From a virus, in the IMG/VR virus record IMGVR_UViG_3300044655_001596, positions 1 to 64,000 of that record: a stretch of 64,000 nucleotides of DNA; one strand, given 5' to 3'. The number at the start of each line of letters is the position of its first letter. The stretch's first letter is position 1. Position numbers and translations under genes: made by a program. Below the pieces are notes generated by a model. That model searched no databases and was not told the origin of the DNA. It was given only the letters and a program-made list of their open reading frames with translations. Below are positions 24,919 through 32,798 of this stretch, one piece after another.

Positions 24919-24943
24919 CCGAATATTCCCAATTTGTTATAAT
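24915..24943 (+). promoter_or_regulatory. strong early-type sigma70 promoter
   Basis: TTGACC, 17-bp spacer, TATAAT (24938-24943). It overlaps the stop of the upstream miniprotein and drives the gene at 24974, which has a normal AGGAG ribosome site. Confidence 0.85.
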
Positions 24944-24973
24944 ACTTGTACAGAAACTTAACAGGAGACCAAG

Positions 24974-25258
24974 ATGGAAAAACTCAGCACTATTCAGCAA
25001 ATCAATTCTGCTATCATGTTTGGTAATCTTTCTAATGTAGAACTGGAATCTGTAATTTCGGCAGTGAAGTTTGCACGGGCCAGCCTGGCCAAGCAAAACA
25101 AACGAGCATTCCAGCCAGGCGACTCTGTGAAGTTCACCAGCAATCGCAATGGCCTGACTTATGTTGGCACAGTTAACAAAGTCAAAATCAAATTTATTCT
25201 TGTCAAGACCAATGCAGGCTTGTTCAATGTACCAGCCAACATGCTGGAGGCCGCATGA
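24974..25258 (+). CDS. small phage protein with beta-rich C-terminus
   Basis: A 94-residue protein. The N-terminal helix (about 1-45) is followed by a compact KOW/SH3-like stretch (PGDSVKFTSNRNGL, YVGTVNKVKIKFILVKT) that resembles small RNA- or protein-binding barrels. It is the first gene of an early-type operon with its own strong promoter and ribosome site. It is coupled to the next gene by ATGA. Function is unknown. Confidence 0.6.
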   Translation: MEKLSTIQQINSAIMFGNLSNVELESVISAVKFARASLAKQNKRAFQPGDSVKFTSNRNGLTYVGTVNKVKIKFILVKTNAGLFNVPANMLEAA

Positions 25259-25413
25259 CATTCCGTGCATGGTTGCGAGAGATGTGGTATGACCACCTCG
25301 ACGAACTACAATCACTGGGTATGTTGCCACCCAAGTATGAGTTGAAAGAATACTTCAACAAATACAAATATTGGCTCAAGCGTGAATACCGTCATCAACA
25401 AGGAGCAAAATAA
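25255..25413 (+). CDS. small basic protein, unknown function
   Basis: A 52-residue helical protein (MTFRAWLREMWYDHLDELQS at the start, YFNKYKYWLKREYR at the end). ATGA overlap with the gene before and one-base overlap with the gene after support genuine translation. AGGAGC for the next gene lies at its 3' end. No family is recognised. Confidence 0.65.
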   Translation: MTFRAWLREMWYDHLDELQSLGMLPPKYELKEYFNKYKYWLKREYRHQQGAK

Positions 25414-25769
25414 TGGGTCTCGACATGTATGCATACACCGCCGCCAAGGCCAATGCAGACTACGAAACTGGTCAACGTGAACTTGCCTACTGGCGTAAAC
25501 ATCCTAACCTACATGGTTGGATGGAACAACTTGCTGAATCTAAAAATGTAGAGTACAGTACATTCAACGGCGTTGAACTAGAACTCACTTGGGAGGATCT
25601 AGACAAACTGGAACATGCAATAACGCACAATCAACTGCCTCCCACACGAGGTTTCTTCTTTGGTGATTTTGCAGACGACTACTACAAAGCACAAGATCTT
25701 GAGTTCATCAAGAAGGCCCGAGCAGAATTGTTCTTGGGTTTAAAAGTGTTTTATAACTCCTCATGGTAA
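25413..25769 (+). CDS. conserved-looking small phage protein
   Basis: A 118-residue acidic soluble protein. It begins MGLDMYAYT and has a WRKHPNLHGWM segment near residue 27 and PPTRGFFFGDFADDYY near 76; this combination recurs in phage proteins, sometimes mislabelled as a kinase, but no nucleotide-binding motif is visible. It is translationally coupled on both sides in the early operon that runs into DNA ligase. Confidence 0.65.
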   Translation: MGLDMYAYTAAKANADYETGQRELAYWRKHPNLHGWMEQLAESKNVEYSTFNGVELELTWEDLDKLEHAITHNQLPPTRGFFFGDFADDYYKAQDLEFIKKARAELFLGLKVFYNSSW

Positions 25770-25780
25770 GGCTGTAAATA

Positions 25781-27154
25781 ATGAATGAAACTGACTTCTC
25801 AAACGAAAGGTTTGACAGCATAGTGGCGGCAGGTTGGATCCGTGATCTAGAAAGTTCGGACAGTCGCATACACAAAGAAAAAACAATTGAAAAAGCATTG
25901 ATGGCCGCCAAACTGGGCAGTGCCGATGCACAATGTTTCCTCTTTAATTGCTACCAGGCTTACAATCCTTTCTACACATTTAACATCCGTCAGGTGCCTG
26001 AGACTGAGGGCCTGACTGGTAGGCCTAACCCTTGGACAAAATTTTGGGCCTTGTTGGAAGCCCTGCGCACACGATACATCACAGGCAATCGTGCCCGTGA
26101 CAGTGTTGAATCTCTTAGCCAAGAGTTTGACTCAGATGAGTGGAACAACTTGGCTCGGCGTGTGATGATTAAAGATCTACGATGCGGAATCTCAGAAAAG
26201 ACCTTGAACAAAGTGCTGGGCAAGACCGAATACAAGATTCCTGTGTTTACTTGCCAGCTGGCACAAGACTCCACAGACCAACCCAAGAAACTAAAAGGCA
26301 TCAAACGTCTGGAAGTCAAGCTGGATGGTGTGCGTGTGTTGGCAGTGGTTGATGGCAGTAATGTTACCTTGTTCAGCCGTAATGGCAAAGAGTTTGAAAA
26401 CTTTCCGCAGATTGCAGATGCTGTAGAAGATGCTCGCAAACACTTCCAATATGGTCGTGGTACCGGTGGGCGTTTTGTACTAGATGGCGAGATTGTGGGC
26501 GAGAGCTTCCAGAAGCTGATGAAACAAGCACACCGCAAAAGTGATGCCCGAACTGATGGTATGGTTTATCACATTTTTGATATCATTCCGTTGGATAGTT
26601 TCCAAGAAGGGCATTGTAACATACAACAGTACAAACGCATTGAATGGATTGATAGTGCCAAGGAGCGTCTGCTTGAAACACCCTGCCTGCGTATTATGAA
26701 TGGGCTAGAAGTGAACTTGGACACAGCCGAAGGTCATGATATCATGCAACGGTTCGCTGAAGCATCAGTGGCAGAAGGTTTCGAAGGCATTATGATCAAG
26801 AGCATGGATGCACCTTATGAGTGCAAACGTTCAGACTTTTGGATGAAATGGAAGCCTACAATTAGTGTTGATCTCAATATTGTGGGTTTTGAGCAAGGAA
26901 CAGGTCGCAATGAAAATCGACTTGGTGCTATAATTTGTGAAGGAGAAGACAATGACCGTAGAATTCGCGTTAATGTTGGTAGCGGCTTTAGTGATGCTCT
27001 TCGTGATGAGTATTGGGCCGCAAGGGATAACTTGCTTGGTCACTTGGTTGAAGTCCAAGCGGACGCAGTCACACAAAACCAAGACGGAACATACTCCCTG
27101 AGATTTCCGCGCTTTTTGCGCTTCCGTGATTTTGATGCAGGAAATAAATTATGA
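25781..27154 (+). CDS. lig: ATP-dependent DNA ligase (T4 gp30 type)
   Basis: A 457-residue ligase (T4 gp30 is 487) that seals nicks in replication and repair. The adenylation motif I is EVKLDGVR with Lys180, motif III is RFVLDGEIVG near 235, motif IV/V is EGFEGIMIKS near 325 followed by WMKWKPT, and an OB-fold C-terminus ends near 455. The N-terminal 150 residues are the helical domain seen in phage ligases. The gene starts at ATG after an early operon of small genes and overlaps the next gene by 4 bp. Confidence 0.93.
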   Translation: MNETDFSNERFDSIVAAGWIRDLESSDSRIHKEKTIEKALMAAKLGSADAQCFLFNCYQAYNPFYTFNIRQVPETEGLTGRPNPWTKFWALLEALRTRYITGNRARDSVESLSQEFDSDEWNNLARRVMIKDLRCGISEKTLNKVLGKTEYKIPVFTCQLAQDSTDQPKKLKGIKRLEVKLDGVRVLAVVDGSNVTLFSRNGKEFENFPQIADAVEDARKHFQYGRGTGGRFVLDGEIVGESFQKLMKQAHRKSDARTDGMVYHIFDIIPLDSFQEGHCNIQQYKRIEWIDSAKERLLETPCLRIMNGLEVNLDTAEGHDIMQRFAEASVAEGFEGIMIKSMDAPYECKRSDFWMKWKPTISVDLNIVGFEQGTGRNENRLGAIICEGEDNDRRIRVNVGSGFSDALRDEYWAARDNLLGHLVEVQADAVTQNQDGTYSLRFPRFLRFRDFDAGNKL

Positions 27155-27570
27155 AAATTGGACTCAGTTACAGCCGTTGTGTTCGTGACATTGTTGACGG
27201 CAAGGTAGACATCAATGATGTTCTGGTCATTGTTGCTCGCACAGACTTTGATCCACGTGATGATGCACAATGGTCGGGTATCTGGGCAGGCTATAGTGGC
27301 GGCTCATTTCTAAACACAAATATGGAATGGGGCGATACTGATTACACGGAACAAGATTTCCGTGATGTCAGTATTGAATTATGGAATCAAGGCAAGTTCC
27401 ACCAGCCCCGCAAGTTCGGTGCTCACCCCCGACGCCTGCCGTACTACTGGTTAGAAACTGTGGTATCAGACAGCGACCTAGAAAACTCGCCCACTGTAAA
27501 AGACGCTTGGAACAAATTCCAACTGGTATCTGGCCTTCGAGGCACCCCACTGAAAGCACACAATGAGTAA
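27151..27570 (+). CDS. phage protein of unknown function
   Basis: A 139-residue acidic protein coupled by ATGA to the ligase gene. Recognisable features are MKIGLSYSRCVRDIVDG at the start, an SGGSFLNTNMEWGD loop, and a Trp-rich WSGIWAGYSG. It has no membrane segment. It resembles small conserved proteins of aquatic phages without assigned function. The 3' end overlaps the next gene by 8 bp. Confidence 0.6.
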   Translation: MKIGLSYSRCVRDIVDGKVDINDVLVIVARTDFDPRDDAQWSGIWAGYSGGSFLNTNMEWGDTDYTEQDFRDVSIELWNQGKFHQPRKFGAHPRRLPYYWLETVVSDSDLENSPTVKDAWNKFQLVSGLRGTPLKAHNE

Positions 27571-27790
27571 ACGAGTTGGACCCATCACCCTGGACGGCGA
27601 CGCCGCTGATCGCATTACTTTGCTTAACTTGAAAGAGTTCCGTGGCTATCTCAAGAAAGAGCTCAGTGACTGGAAAAAGAATCCCAAAACTGAAGACAAT
27701 CCCAACGGCTATTGGTTGCATCCTGAAGACGTTGGCAACAACATCCGCATAATCGAAGCATTGAACCTAGTGATCAAACAATACGAATGA
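27563..27790 (+). CDS. small phage protein of unknown function
   Basis: A 75-residue charged helical protein (LKEFRGYLKKELSDWKKN, LHPEDVGNNIRIIEAL). It overlaps its neighbours by 8 and 4 bp in a run of tightly packed small genes. No motif is recognised. Confidence 0.6.
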   Translation: MSKRVGPITLDGDAADRITLLNLKEFRGYLKKELSDWKKNPKTEDNPNGYWLHPEDVGNNIRIIEALNLVIKQYE

Positions 27791-28017
27791 CAACAAAATC
27801 AGCAAAAGGCCTGCGTGGTCACATTATCGACAGCCTTGACGGCACCTATTATTTTCGGGTGTATGATGCTGATCACAACTTTACAGATTACCTGTTGCGT
27901 CATTGCGATTTGACTGTGGTAATTGATGATGAAGATGCATACTTGTATGAAGACGAATTTAGTGCAACACTAGATCACAGTCCAGGAACATTAGGAATAA
28001 AAGACGATGGTACTTGA
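27787..28017 (+). CDS. small acidic phage protein
   Basis: A 76-residue, strongly acidic protein with strands near RGHIIDSLDGTYYFRVYDAD and DDEDAYLYEDEF. It is coupled by ATGA upstream and overlaps the next gene by 11 bp. An acidic, DNA-mimic-like composition is worth noting, but the function is unknown. Confidence 0.6.
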   Translation: MTTKSAKGLRGHIIDSLDGTYYFRVYDADHNFTDYLLRHCDLTVVIDDEDAYLYEDEFSATLDHSPGTLGIKDDGT

Positions 28018-28126
28018 GATATTTTTGTACGGTTTTATCTCAGCATTTGGTTGGTGGAGTGCCACACACTATGTGATTGAGCCGCACTTTCCACCACCCA
28101 TTGAAAAGAAAGTGGAACAAAAGTGA
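28007..28126 (+). CDS. tiny single-pass membrane protein
   Basis: A 39-residue protein. Residues 3-23 form a membrane segment (LEIFLYGFISAFGWWSATHY) and the tail is Pro/Lys-rich (FPPPIEKKVEQK). It overlaps both neighbours, with the next gene's GTG inside its last codons. The topology suggests an inner-membrane anchor. Function is unknown. Confidence 0.6.
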   Translation: MVLEIFLYGFISAFGWWSATHYVIEPHFPPPIEKKVEQK

Positions 28127-28581
28127 AAAAAATCTACTACGAAAAACGTGGTCGCAGGTACGTGCCTGTCGCTGAAAATGACTATGACATGTTTGATGCC
28201 ATGCCAAAAGGCGCACATCTTGTGATGTGCTATCCTGGTGGACAAAGCAAACGCTACAACATCAACCCTAACTATGCGGCCTTGATTGCCGCTGGGCGTG
28301 TTGCTGAGGATGCAATGAGCGAAGCCATTCGCAAGGCCAGCGAACTGCGACCACAAAAAACCACTATTACCCCAGGACAAAAGCAAGCCTGGGAAAAGTT
28401 GGCCAAAGAGTTTGGTAGTGAATTAGCCACATTGCAAATCAGTAGTGCCAGAGATATTGCCGAAGCAGGATTGAAAGCATTGCAAGCAGAAGCAGATAAA
28501 TTAATGCAACACGAAAGTGTAAAAAGTGCATACGAACAATTCCTGTTGGTATGCGAATTAACCAAGAAGGAGAATGCATAA
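28123..28581 (+). CDS. phage protein of unknown function, helical C-terminus
   Basis: A 152-residue protein starting at GTG, overlapping the upstream gene by 4 bp. The N-terminal part has strands (YYEKRGRRYVPVAEND, HLVMCYPGGQSKRY), while residues 50-150 are helical and Ala/Glu-rich with coiled-coil character (SEAIRKASELRPQ, EAGLKALQAEADKLMQ). The stop overlaps the start of the BAX-inhibitor-like gene. A binding-adaptor role would fit but is not shown. Confidence 0.6.
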   Translation: MKKIYYEKRGRRYVPVAENDYDMFDAMPKGAHLVMCYPGGQSKRYNINPNYAALIAAGRVAEDAMSEAIRKASELRPQKTTITPGQKQAWEKLAKEFGSELATLQISSARDIAEAGLKALQAEADKLMQHESVKSAYEQFLLVCELTKKENA

Positions 28582-29276
28582 TGTATGCAACAACAGTTGA
28601 CAGTTATCGAGACGCCGCAGGCGTAAACCAGGCCATGGGCCGAGTATATGGCCATATGGCGCTGGCTGTGCTAACCAGCATGCTTGTGAGCATGTTTGTG
28701 GGCATGAACCCAGAACTGGTTGAGTTTTTCTTTACCGGCATCATGAAGTGGGTAGTGATCTTTGCACCACTTGCGGCAGTGTTTGTGGTTGCACCTGTAC
28801 TGGCCAGTAACCCAACACCTCCGGTGGCCATGGCGGCTCTACACGGCTTTGCGGCCTTGATGGGTCTGAGCTTTGCAATGATCTTTGTGATCTACACCAT
28901 GGGATCGATCTTTACTGCCTTCATGGGTGCGGCTGTGCTTTTTGGCACCATGAGTGGGTATGGTTATTTTACCAAACAAAGTCTTGATTCAGTAGGCAAG
29001 TATGCCTTTGTCGCTTTGATCGCCATCTGCATTGCCAGTATAGTTAATATCTTTATTGGCAGCACCGTGATGCAGATGGTGATCTCCGCAATTGCAATCT
29101 TGGTGTTTTTGGCACTCACGGCCTACGACACTCAAACCATTCGTGAAAGAGTATCACGTGAAGATAGCACCTATGGTGATGAAGTGTCTGGAGCACTGAG
29201 TTTGTACCTGGACTTTATCAATATCTTTATTCACTTGCTCCAGTTGTTTGGAATTATGAACAACAAAGACGACTAA
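28581..29276 (+). CDS. BAX-inhibitor-1 / YccA-family membrane protein
   Basis: A 231-residue integral membrane protein with seven predicted hydrophobic segments (bacterial members are 219-236). The family signature TAYDTQTIRE near residue 190 and the C-terminal SLYLDFINIFIHLLQLFG near 212 supply the two acidic residues of the pH-sensing Ca2+ leak channel pair. E. coli YccA binds and inhibits the FtsH membrane protease, so a phage copy could shield phage membrane proteins or alter lysis timing. The FtsH link is established for YccA but inferred here. It is coupled to its neighbours by one-base overlaps. Confidence 0.9.
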   Translation: MYATTVDSYRDAAGVNQAMGRVYGHMALAVLTSMLVSMFVGMNPELVEFFFTGIMKWVVIFAPLAAVFVVAPVLASNPTPPVAMAALHGFAALMGLSFAMIFVIYTMGSIFTAFMGAAVLFGTMSGYGYFTKQSLDSVGKYAFVALIAICIASIVNIFIGSTVMQMVISAIAILVFLALTAYDTQTIRERVSREDSTYGDEVSGALSLYLDFINIFIHLLQLFGIMNNKDD

Positions 29277-29386
29277 TGTACATCTCATCCAGGAATCTTG
29301 AAATACAATTGCCCTGGGAGCCAGGCCTGTTGGAATGGTTGCAAGAACACTACCCAGTTTCGGGTTATTTTTTAGTAGAGGACTAG
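29276..29386 (+). CDS. tiny protein, unknown function
   Basis: A 36-residue acidic protein (MYISSRNLEIQLPWEPGLL at the start). Its ATG overlaps the stop of the BAX-inhibitor-like gene and its stop lies 1 nt before the next ATG. Tight packing is the main evidence that it is translated. Confidence 0.45.
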   Translation: MYISSRNLEIQLPWEPGLLEWLQEHYPVSGYFLVED

Positions 29387-29387
29387 C

Positions 29388-30356
29388 ATGGCCACAATTG
29401 ACGAACAAAACAAATTGATTGAAGTACTCAAGTTTACACCACGCACCTACAAGATTCAATTGTGGGGCTATGGTGGTGAGTACATCATGGGCACAGTGGA
29501 TCGCAAGATCTATGATTACTTTCGCTATCGTAGACTGAGCCTAAGTGACTTTGCTTGGGACTCGGACTATGCAGAGGAAAACAACATTCCCGAAGAAATG
29601 TGGCCGTTCTCACCAGGCAGTTACTATGACTGTGATGACATTTGCCATGAACACGGGGTTGACCGCAATGCTGGCACAATTCAAATCATGGACGAACAAG
29701 ATCAAATTGTTTACGAAAAGAGACTGGAAGACATCTCAGGCATGGGTGCAGATGGTGATCCACCTGAACCCGAATGGGGCGGTGGCGAGGAATACTGGAT
29801 TGGTATGAAGCCGGTGGGCACAGTAGTGTTCTTTGGCATCAGCAACGAGAAGGGCACTTTCTTTGAAGGTGAACTTCCACTAACCCAACCATTTGACGTT
29901 GCCAAACTTGAAATGGGCTATGACGAGATTGACGGCAACGACATTATCACCAACGTCAAATATGATGGCGAACAGATCGACAACTGGGGAGGTGACACCA
30001 ACGGCAAAAGTAGTGATTTTGGTTTCTACCTGGTTAAGGATTCCAACACCTGGCAAAAATATTGCACCATGGATGATATTGAATATCCAATGACTGAATG
30101 GTTTCCCAAGAAGATCAAGCCTGTGCGTGAAGGCGTGTACATGATCAGAGTACCAGGCAAAAGTGGTTATACACATCATGCCAAGTGGACCGGTACACGT
30201 TGGATTAGTTCCTGGCAAGAGGACGTTAGCGACACTGAAGAACTCAAAATCAAAGAATGGCAAGGCATCTCTTTTGATCCTGAAGAACTAGAAATTCGAG
30301 AAGACTTTGATAAACTTGTTGTAGAATTTGACGAACTGTCGAAAGAGGAGAACTAA
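29388..30356 (+). CDS. acidic phage protein, unknown function
   Basis: A 322-residue, strongly acidic protein with many Trp, Tyr and Gly. The N-terminal region has GYGGEYIMGTVDRKIYDYF near 30 and PGSYYDCDDICHEHG near 75, the middle GGEEYWIGMKPVG, and the C-terminus a repeat-like RVPGKSGYTHHAKWTGT. It reads as a multi-domain beta-rich soluble protein. Proteins with this N-terminus occur in T4-like aquatic phages without known role. It is followed after 1 nt by a smaller acidic gene. Confidence 0.6.
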   Translation: MATIDEQNKLIEVLKFTPRTYKIQLWGYGGEYIMGTVDRKIYDYFRYRRLSLSDFAWDSDYAEENNIPEEMWPFSPGSYYDCDDICHEHGVDRNAGTIQIMDEQDQIVYEKRLEDISGMGADGDPPEPEWGGGEEYWIGMKPVGTVVFFGISNEKGTFFEGELPLTQPFDVAKLEMGYDEIDGNDIITNVKYDGEQIDNWGGDTNGKSSDFGFYLVKDSNTWQKYCTMDDIEYPMTEWFPKKIKPVREGVYMIRVPGKSGYTHHAKWTGTRWISSWQEDVSDTEELKIKEWQGISFDPEELEIREDFDKLVVEFDELSKEEN

Positions 30357-30357
30357 T

Positions 30358-30741
30358 ATGGCAACATGGGTATTAACAACTGCTGAAAAGAAAAACGTTG
30401 AAGAAATTGAATTTTGGTACAAAGACGGAAAAATAATCAAACGCACTACTGGTTTTCGTTGGGGCACAGTCTATTGCGAAAGTGATGAACGGCCTGATAT
30501 TGATTTAGAGAATCCGGATGGCCTTGAAGTATTTGCTACTGATTATGACTTCGAACTTGACAACTTGGATGATGGACATTACTGTGATGTTGAATATCCG
30601 GACGACATGAGCGAAGAAGAACAAGAGCGTATGGACGAACTCTGGGATGAAGATTCTTATAGTGCCTGGGAAGAAGAAGGTTGGTCAAACGACGACACAG
30701 AAACTTGGTTCCATGGTCCACTAGATTTAGAACAACAATAA
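30358..30741 (+). CDS. acidic phage protein with low-complexity C-terminus
   Basis: A 127-residue protein with pI far below 7. The N-terminus WVLTTAEKKNVEEIEFWYKD looks like a small alpha/beta domain, and the last 60 residues are dominated by Asp and Glu (DDMSEEEQERMDELWDEDS). GAGGAG lies upstream of the ATG. Composition resembles DNA-mimic or chaperone-type acidic proteins, but nothing more can be shown. It ends just before a strong promoter. Confidence 0.55.
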   Translation: MATWVLTTAEKKNVEEIEFWYKDGKIIKRTTGFRWGTVYCESDERPDIDLENPDGLEVFATDYDFELDNLDDGHYCDVEYPDDMSEEEQERMDELWDEDSYSAWEEEGWSNDDTETWFHGPLDLEQQ

Positions 30742-30742
30742 G

Positions 30743-30772
30743 TTGACATCGCCACCACTCCTTGTGTATAAT
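30743..30772 (+). promoter_or_regulatory. sigma70 promoter of a candidate RNA
   Basis: TTGACA, 18-bp spacer, TATAAT (30767-30772), pointing into a 200-bp GC-rich stretch with no convincing reading frame. Confidence 0.75.
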
Positions 30773-30778
30773 GCAAGT

Positions 30779-30957
30779 GTGCATGGGCAAGGAGATAGGT
30801 GGCGATCTAATGGCATGAGCGGGGTGATTGAACGCCCGGGCCCGACATAGCCGTGGCAGGTAGATGTAATGCCCACGAGGTTGAGACACTGTCCAAGACC
30901 CGGCAACGGGTCAAAACCGGCTGGTACCCGGTGTATGCTTCAGTTGGAATTCACAGT
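30779..30957 (+). ncRNA. candidate structured RNA or long structured 5' leader
   Basis: About 200 bp without a supported gene, more GC-rich than its surroundings, downstream of a consensus promoter. Visible pairings: a perfect 6-bp hairpin with a GNRA loop, GACCCG-GCAA-CGGGTC (30897-30912); a neighbouring ACCGG/CCGGT stem (30916-30932); and a long-range TGGGCA (30784-30789) with TGCCCA (30870-30875). A GCCCGGGC-rich block sits near 30834-30843. No tRNA or tmRNA fold is evident. It could be a standalone small RNA or the leader of the gene at 30972, since no terminator separates them. Confidence 0.45.
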
Positions 30958-30971
30958 GAAAGGAACGTTAA

Positions 30972-31289
30972 ATGTCTGTTAAAATAGAAGCCTCTGATTC
31001 CATGCTTCCATCCCTTGACTCTCTTAAAACAACGGCTTTGCCCATGCACAAATTATATTTCGAACTGAGTGATATTGACACATGGTATGCCATCATGCGT
31101 GAAGCACGAGCACAGTTCGGCAAAAACTGGCGTAGTCAGGCACATGTCAAACGACGACTAGAACACGCCAGTCTCTGGCGAGTGGATGGTCACGCAGAAC
31201 GTGTGTGGTTTGAAGTGCCAGATCCCAAGTTCGGTACCTGGATAGCCATTAAACATGCTGTTAGACAGGTGCAACCACCCGGTAAATAA
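30972..31289 (+). CDS. phage protein of unknown function
   Basis: A 105-residue basic soluble protein with GAAAGGA 9 nt before the ATG. A central helix-rich region (TWYAIMREARAQFGKNWRSQ, HVKRRLEHASLW) is followed by strands (VDGHAERVWFEV, GTWIAIKHAV). If the upstream RNA is a leader, this gene is its target. No family is recognised. Confidence 0.6.
   Translation: MSVKIEASDSMLPSLDSLKTTALPMHKLYFELSDIDTWYAIMREARAQFGKNWRSQAHVKRRLEHASLWRVDGHAERVWFEVPDPKFGTWIAIKHAVRQVQPPGK
31281..31288 (+). promoter_or_regulatory. late-type promoter box, near-leaderless
   Basis: GGTAAATA ending 7 nt before the ATG at 31296 and overlapping the upstream stop. Confidence 0.4.
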
Positions 31290-31295
31290 TACTCT

Positions 31296-32798
31296 ATGAT
31301 ATTTGGATTTGCTATTCTCGCCACCGCATTGTTGTTAAGCATGGTGGCTGCTTATTACTCAGTAGCCGGATTGGTGGCCATATTTTCTGCGGCGACCATT
31401 CCGGTTATCATCATGGGTGGCAGCCTGGAACTGGGCAAGATTGCAGCCACAGTGTGGTTGCACAACAATTGGCGACGTGCTGGTTGGGCATTCAAGTTTT
31501 ATCTTGTGCCTGCTGTGGCGTTTCTCATGATCTTGACTAGTATGGGTATTTTTGGATATCTATCAAAAGCACACAGTGATCAAAGTTTAGTGTCGGGCGA
31601 TGTACAAAGTAAAATTGCCATCTATGACGAAAAGATCAAGACAGCAAAGGACAATATAGATGCGAACCGGAAGGCGCTTAGACAGATGGATGAAGCTGTG
31701 GACCAAGTTATGGGTCGAAGCAGTGATGAAAAAGGTGCCGACAAAGCTGTTGCAATCCGACGAGCACAGCAAAAAGAACGTGCAAGACTTCAATCCGAGA
31801 TCGCGGCCGAACAGAAAACAATTGCCGCCGTTAGCGAAGAACGTGCGCCAATCGCTGCCGAGGTTCGTAAGGTTGAAGCAGAAGTTGGACCGATAAAATA
31901 CATTGCGGCCTTGCTGTACGGAGACAACCCTGACAACAATCTGCTAGAACGTGCGGTGCGTTGGATGATCATAATGATTGTGCTGGTGTTTGATCCACTA
32001 GCACTAACCTTAATTCTAGCCGCCAACAAACAGTTTGAATGGGCACGACAAGGCACCGGAGGTTTTGTACACGACGAGCCCAAGTACGAGGCCGACGATG
32101 GTCCTTTAACTGACCAACAAGTTGATCAACTCAACAAATCTGTTGAAGTGCTTAAAACAGACCCGCACCCACCAGGCTGGATGTTTGACAAGTTTCCTTA
32201 TCTACAGGCTGGCGCGGCCATGTTCTTCAAAGACGTCAAACCCATGCCGGCTCAGTCTGACAATGACCAAGCGGCCATGAACATTGTTGCAGAACCTCCT
32301 GGTATAGAAACACGCCCATTTACTCCTGACGAAATAGCGGCGCTGGAGGCGGCGGATCACGAAGATGAAGAGGATGATGCACTCAAAGCTGCCATTAGAC
32401 AATGGAAAGCTGCCAACCCCGACGATACCTTGAAGAACCAACGTTTCAAATTGATGCGGGGAGAAATTGCTGAATTACCTTGGATGGGCTTGTTGGCTGA
32501 CAATGAATCAAGAAAAGAAATAAACAGTGGGTTTGGCACACAGTTTCCACCACATGCCGAACGTGGCGATACCTTTGTAAGAGTTGACCGCCTGCCCACA
32601 GTGGTCTATAAGTACAATGGTAAAGACTGGATAGAAGTTGACAAAAATCTAACAGACAGTTATACTTACGATATTGCTTATATTGATCACTTGATAGAGC
32701 GCATTGCATCTGGCGAATATGATGCTGAACTATTGAGTGAAATCGAGCGTGAGCAAGTGTCCCAACGTTTACAATCAAATACAAATACAAACACATGA
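31296..32798 (+). CDS. membrane protein with coiled coil (DUF4407-like topology)
   Basis: A 500-residue protein. Two adjacent membrane segments cover about residues 2-43, a third 68-90, and a fourth 223-246 (MIIMIVLVFDPLALTLILAA). Between the third and fourth lies a 100-residue charged coiled coil (KIAIYDEKIKTAKDNIDANR onward), predicted periplasmic or cytosolic depending on orientation. The last 240 residues are soluble, acidic and Pro-rich. Proteins of this design are recurrent in T4-like aquatic phages and have no known role. It overlaps clpX by 4 bp, so the two are co-translated. Confidence 0.65.
   Translation: MIFGFAILATALLLSMVAAYYSVAGLVAIFSAATIPVIIMGGSLELGKIAATVWLHNNWRRAGWAFKFYLVPAVAFLMILTSMGIFGYLSKAHSDQSLVSGDVQSKIAIYDEKIKTAKDNIDANRKALRQMDEAVDQVMGRSSDEKGADKAVAIRRAQQKERARLQSEIAAEQKTIAAVSEERAPIAAEVRKVEAEVGPIKYIAALLYGDNPDNNLLERAVRWMIIMIVLVFDPLALTLILAANKQFEWARQGTGGFVHDEPKYEADDGPLTDQQVDQLNKSVEVLKTDPHPPGWMFDKFPYLQAGAAMFFKDVKPMPAQSDNDQAAMNIVAEPPGIETRPFTPDEIAALEAADHEDEEDDALKAAIRQWKAANPDDTLKNQRFKLMRGEIAELPWMGLLADNESRKEINSGFGTQFPPHAERGDTFVRVDRLPTVVYKYNGKDWIEVDKNLTDSYTYDIAYIDHLIERIASGEYDAELLSEIEREQVSQRLQSNTNTNT

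Noticed and set aside
28069-28386. Minus-strand frame across the 28007-28581 genes
   Set aside because: Antisense to tightly coupled plus-strand genes with overlapping starts; no supporting signal.
30773-30971. tRNA or tmRNA gene
   Set aside because: No acceptor-T-loop (GTTCGA-type) arrangement and no CCA-adjacent cloverleaf; only generic hairpins are visible.
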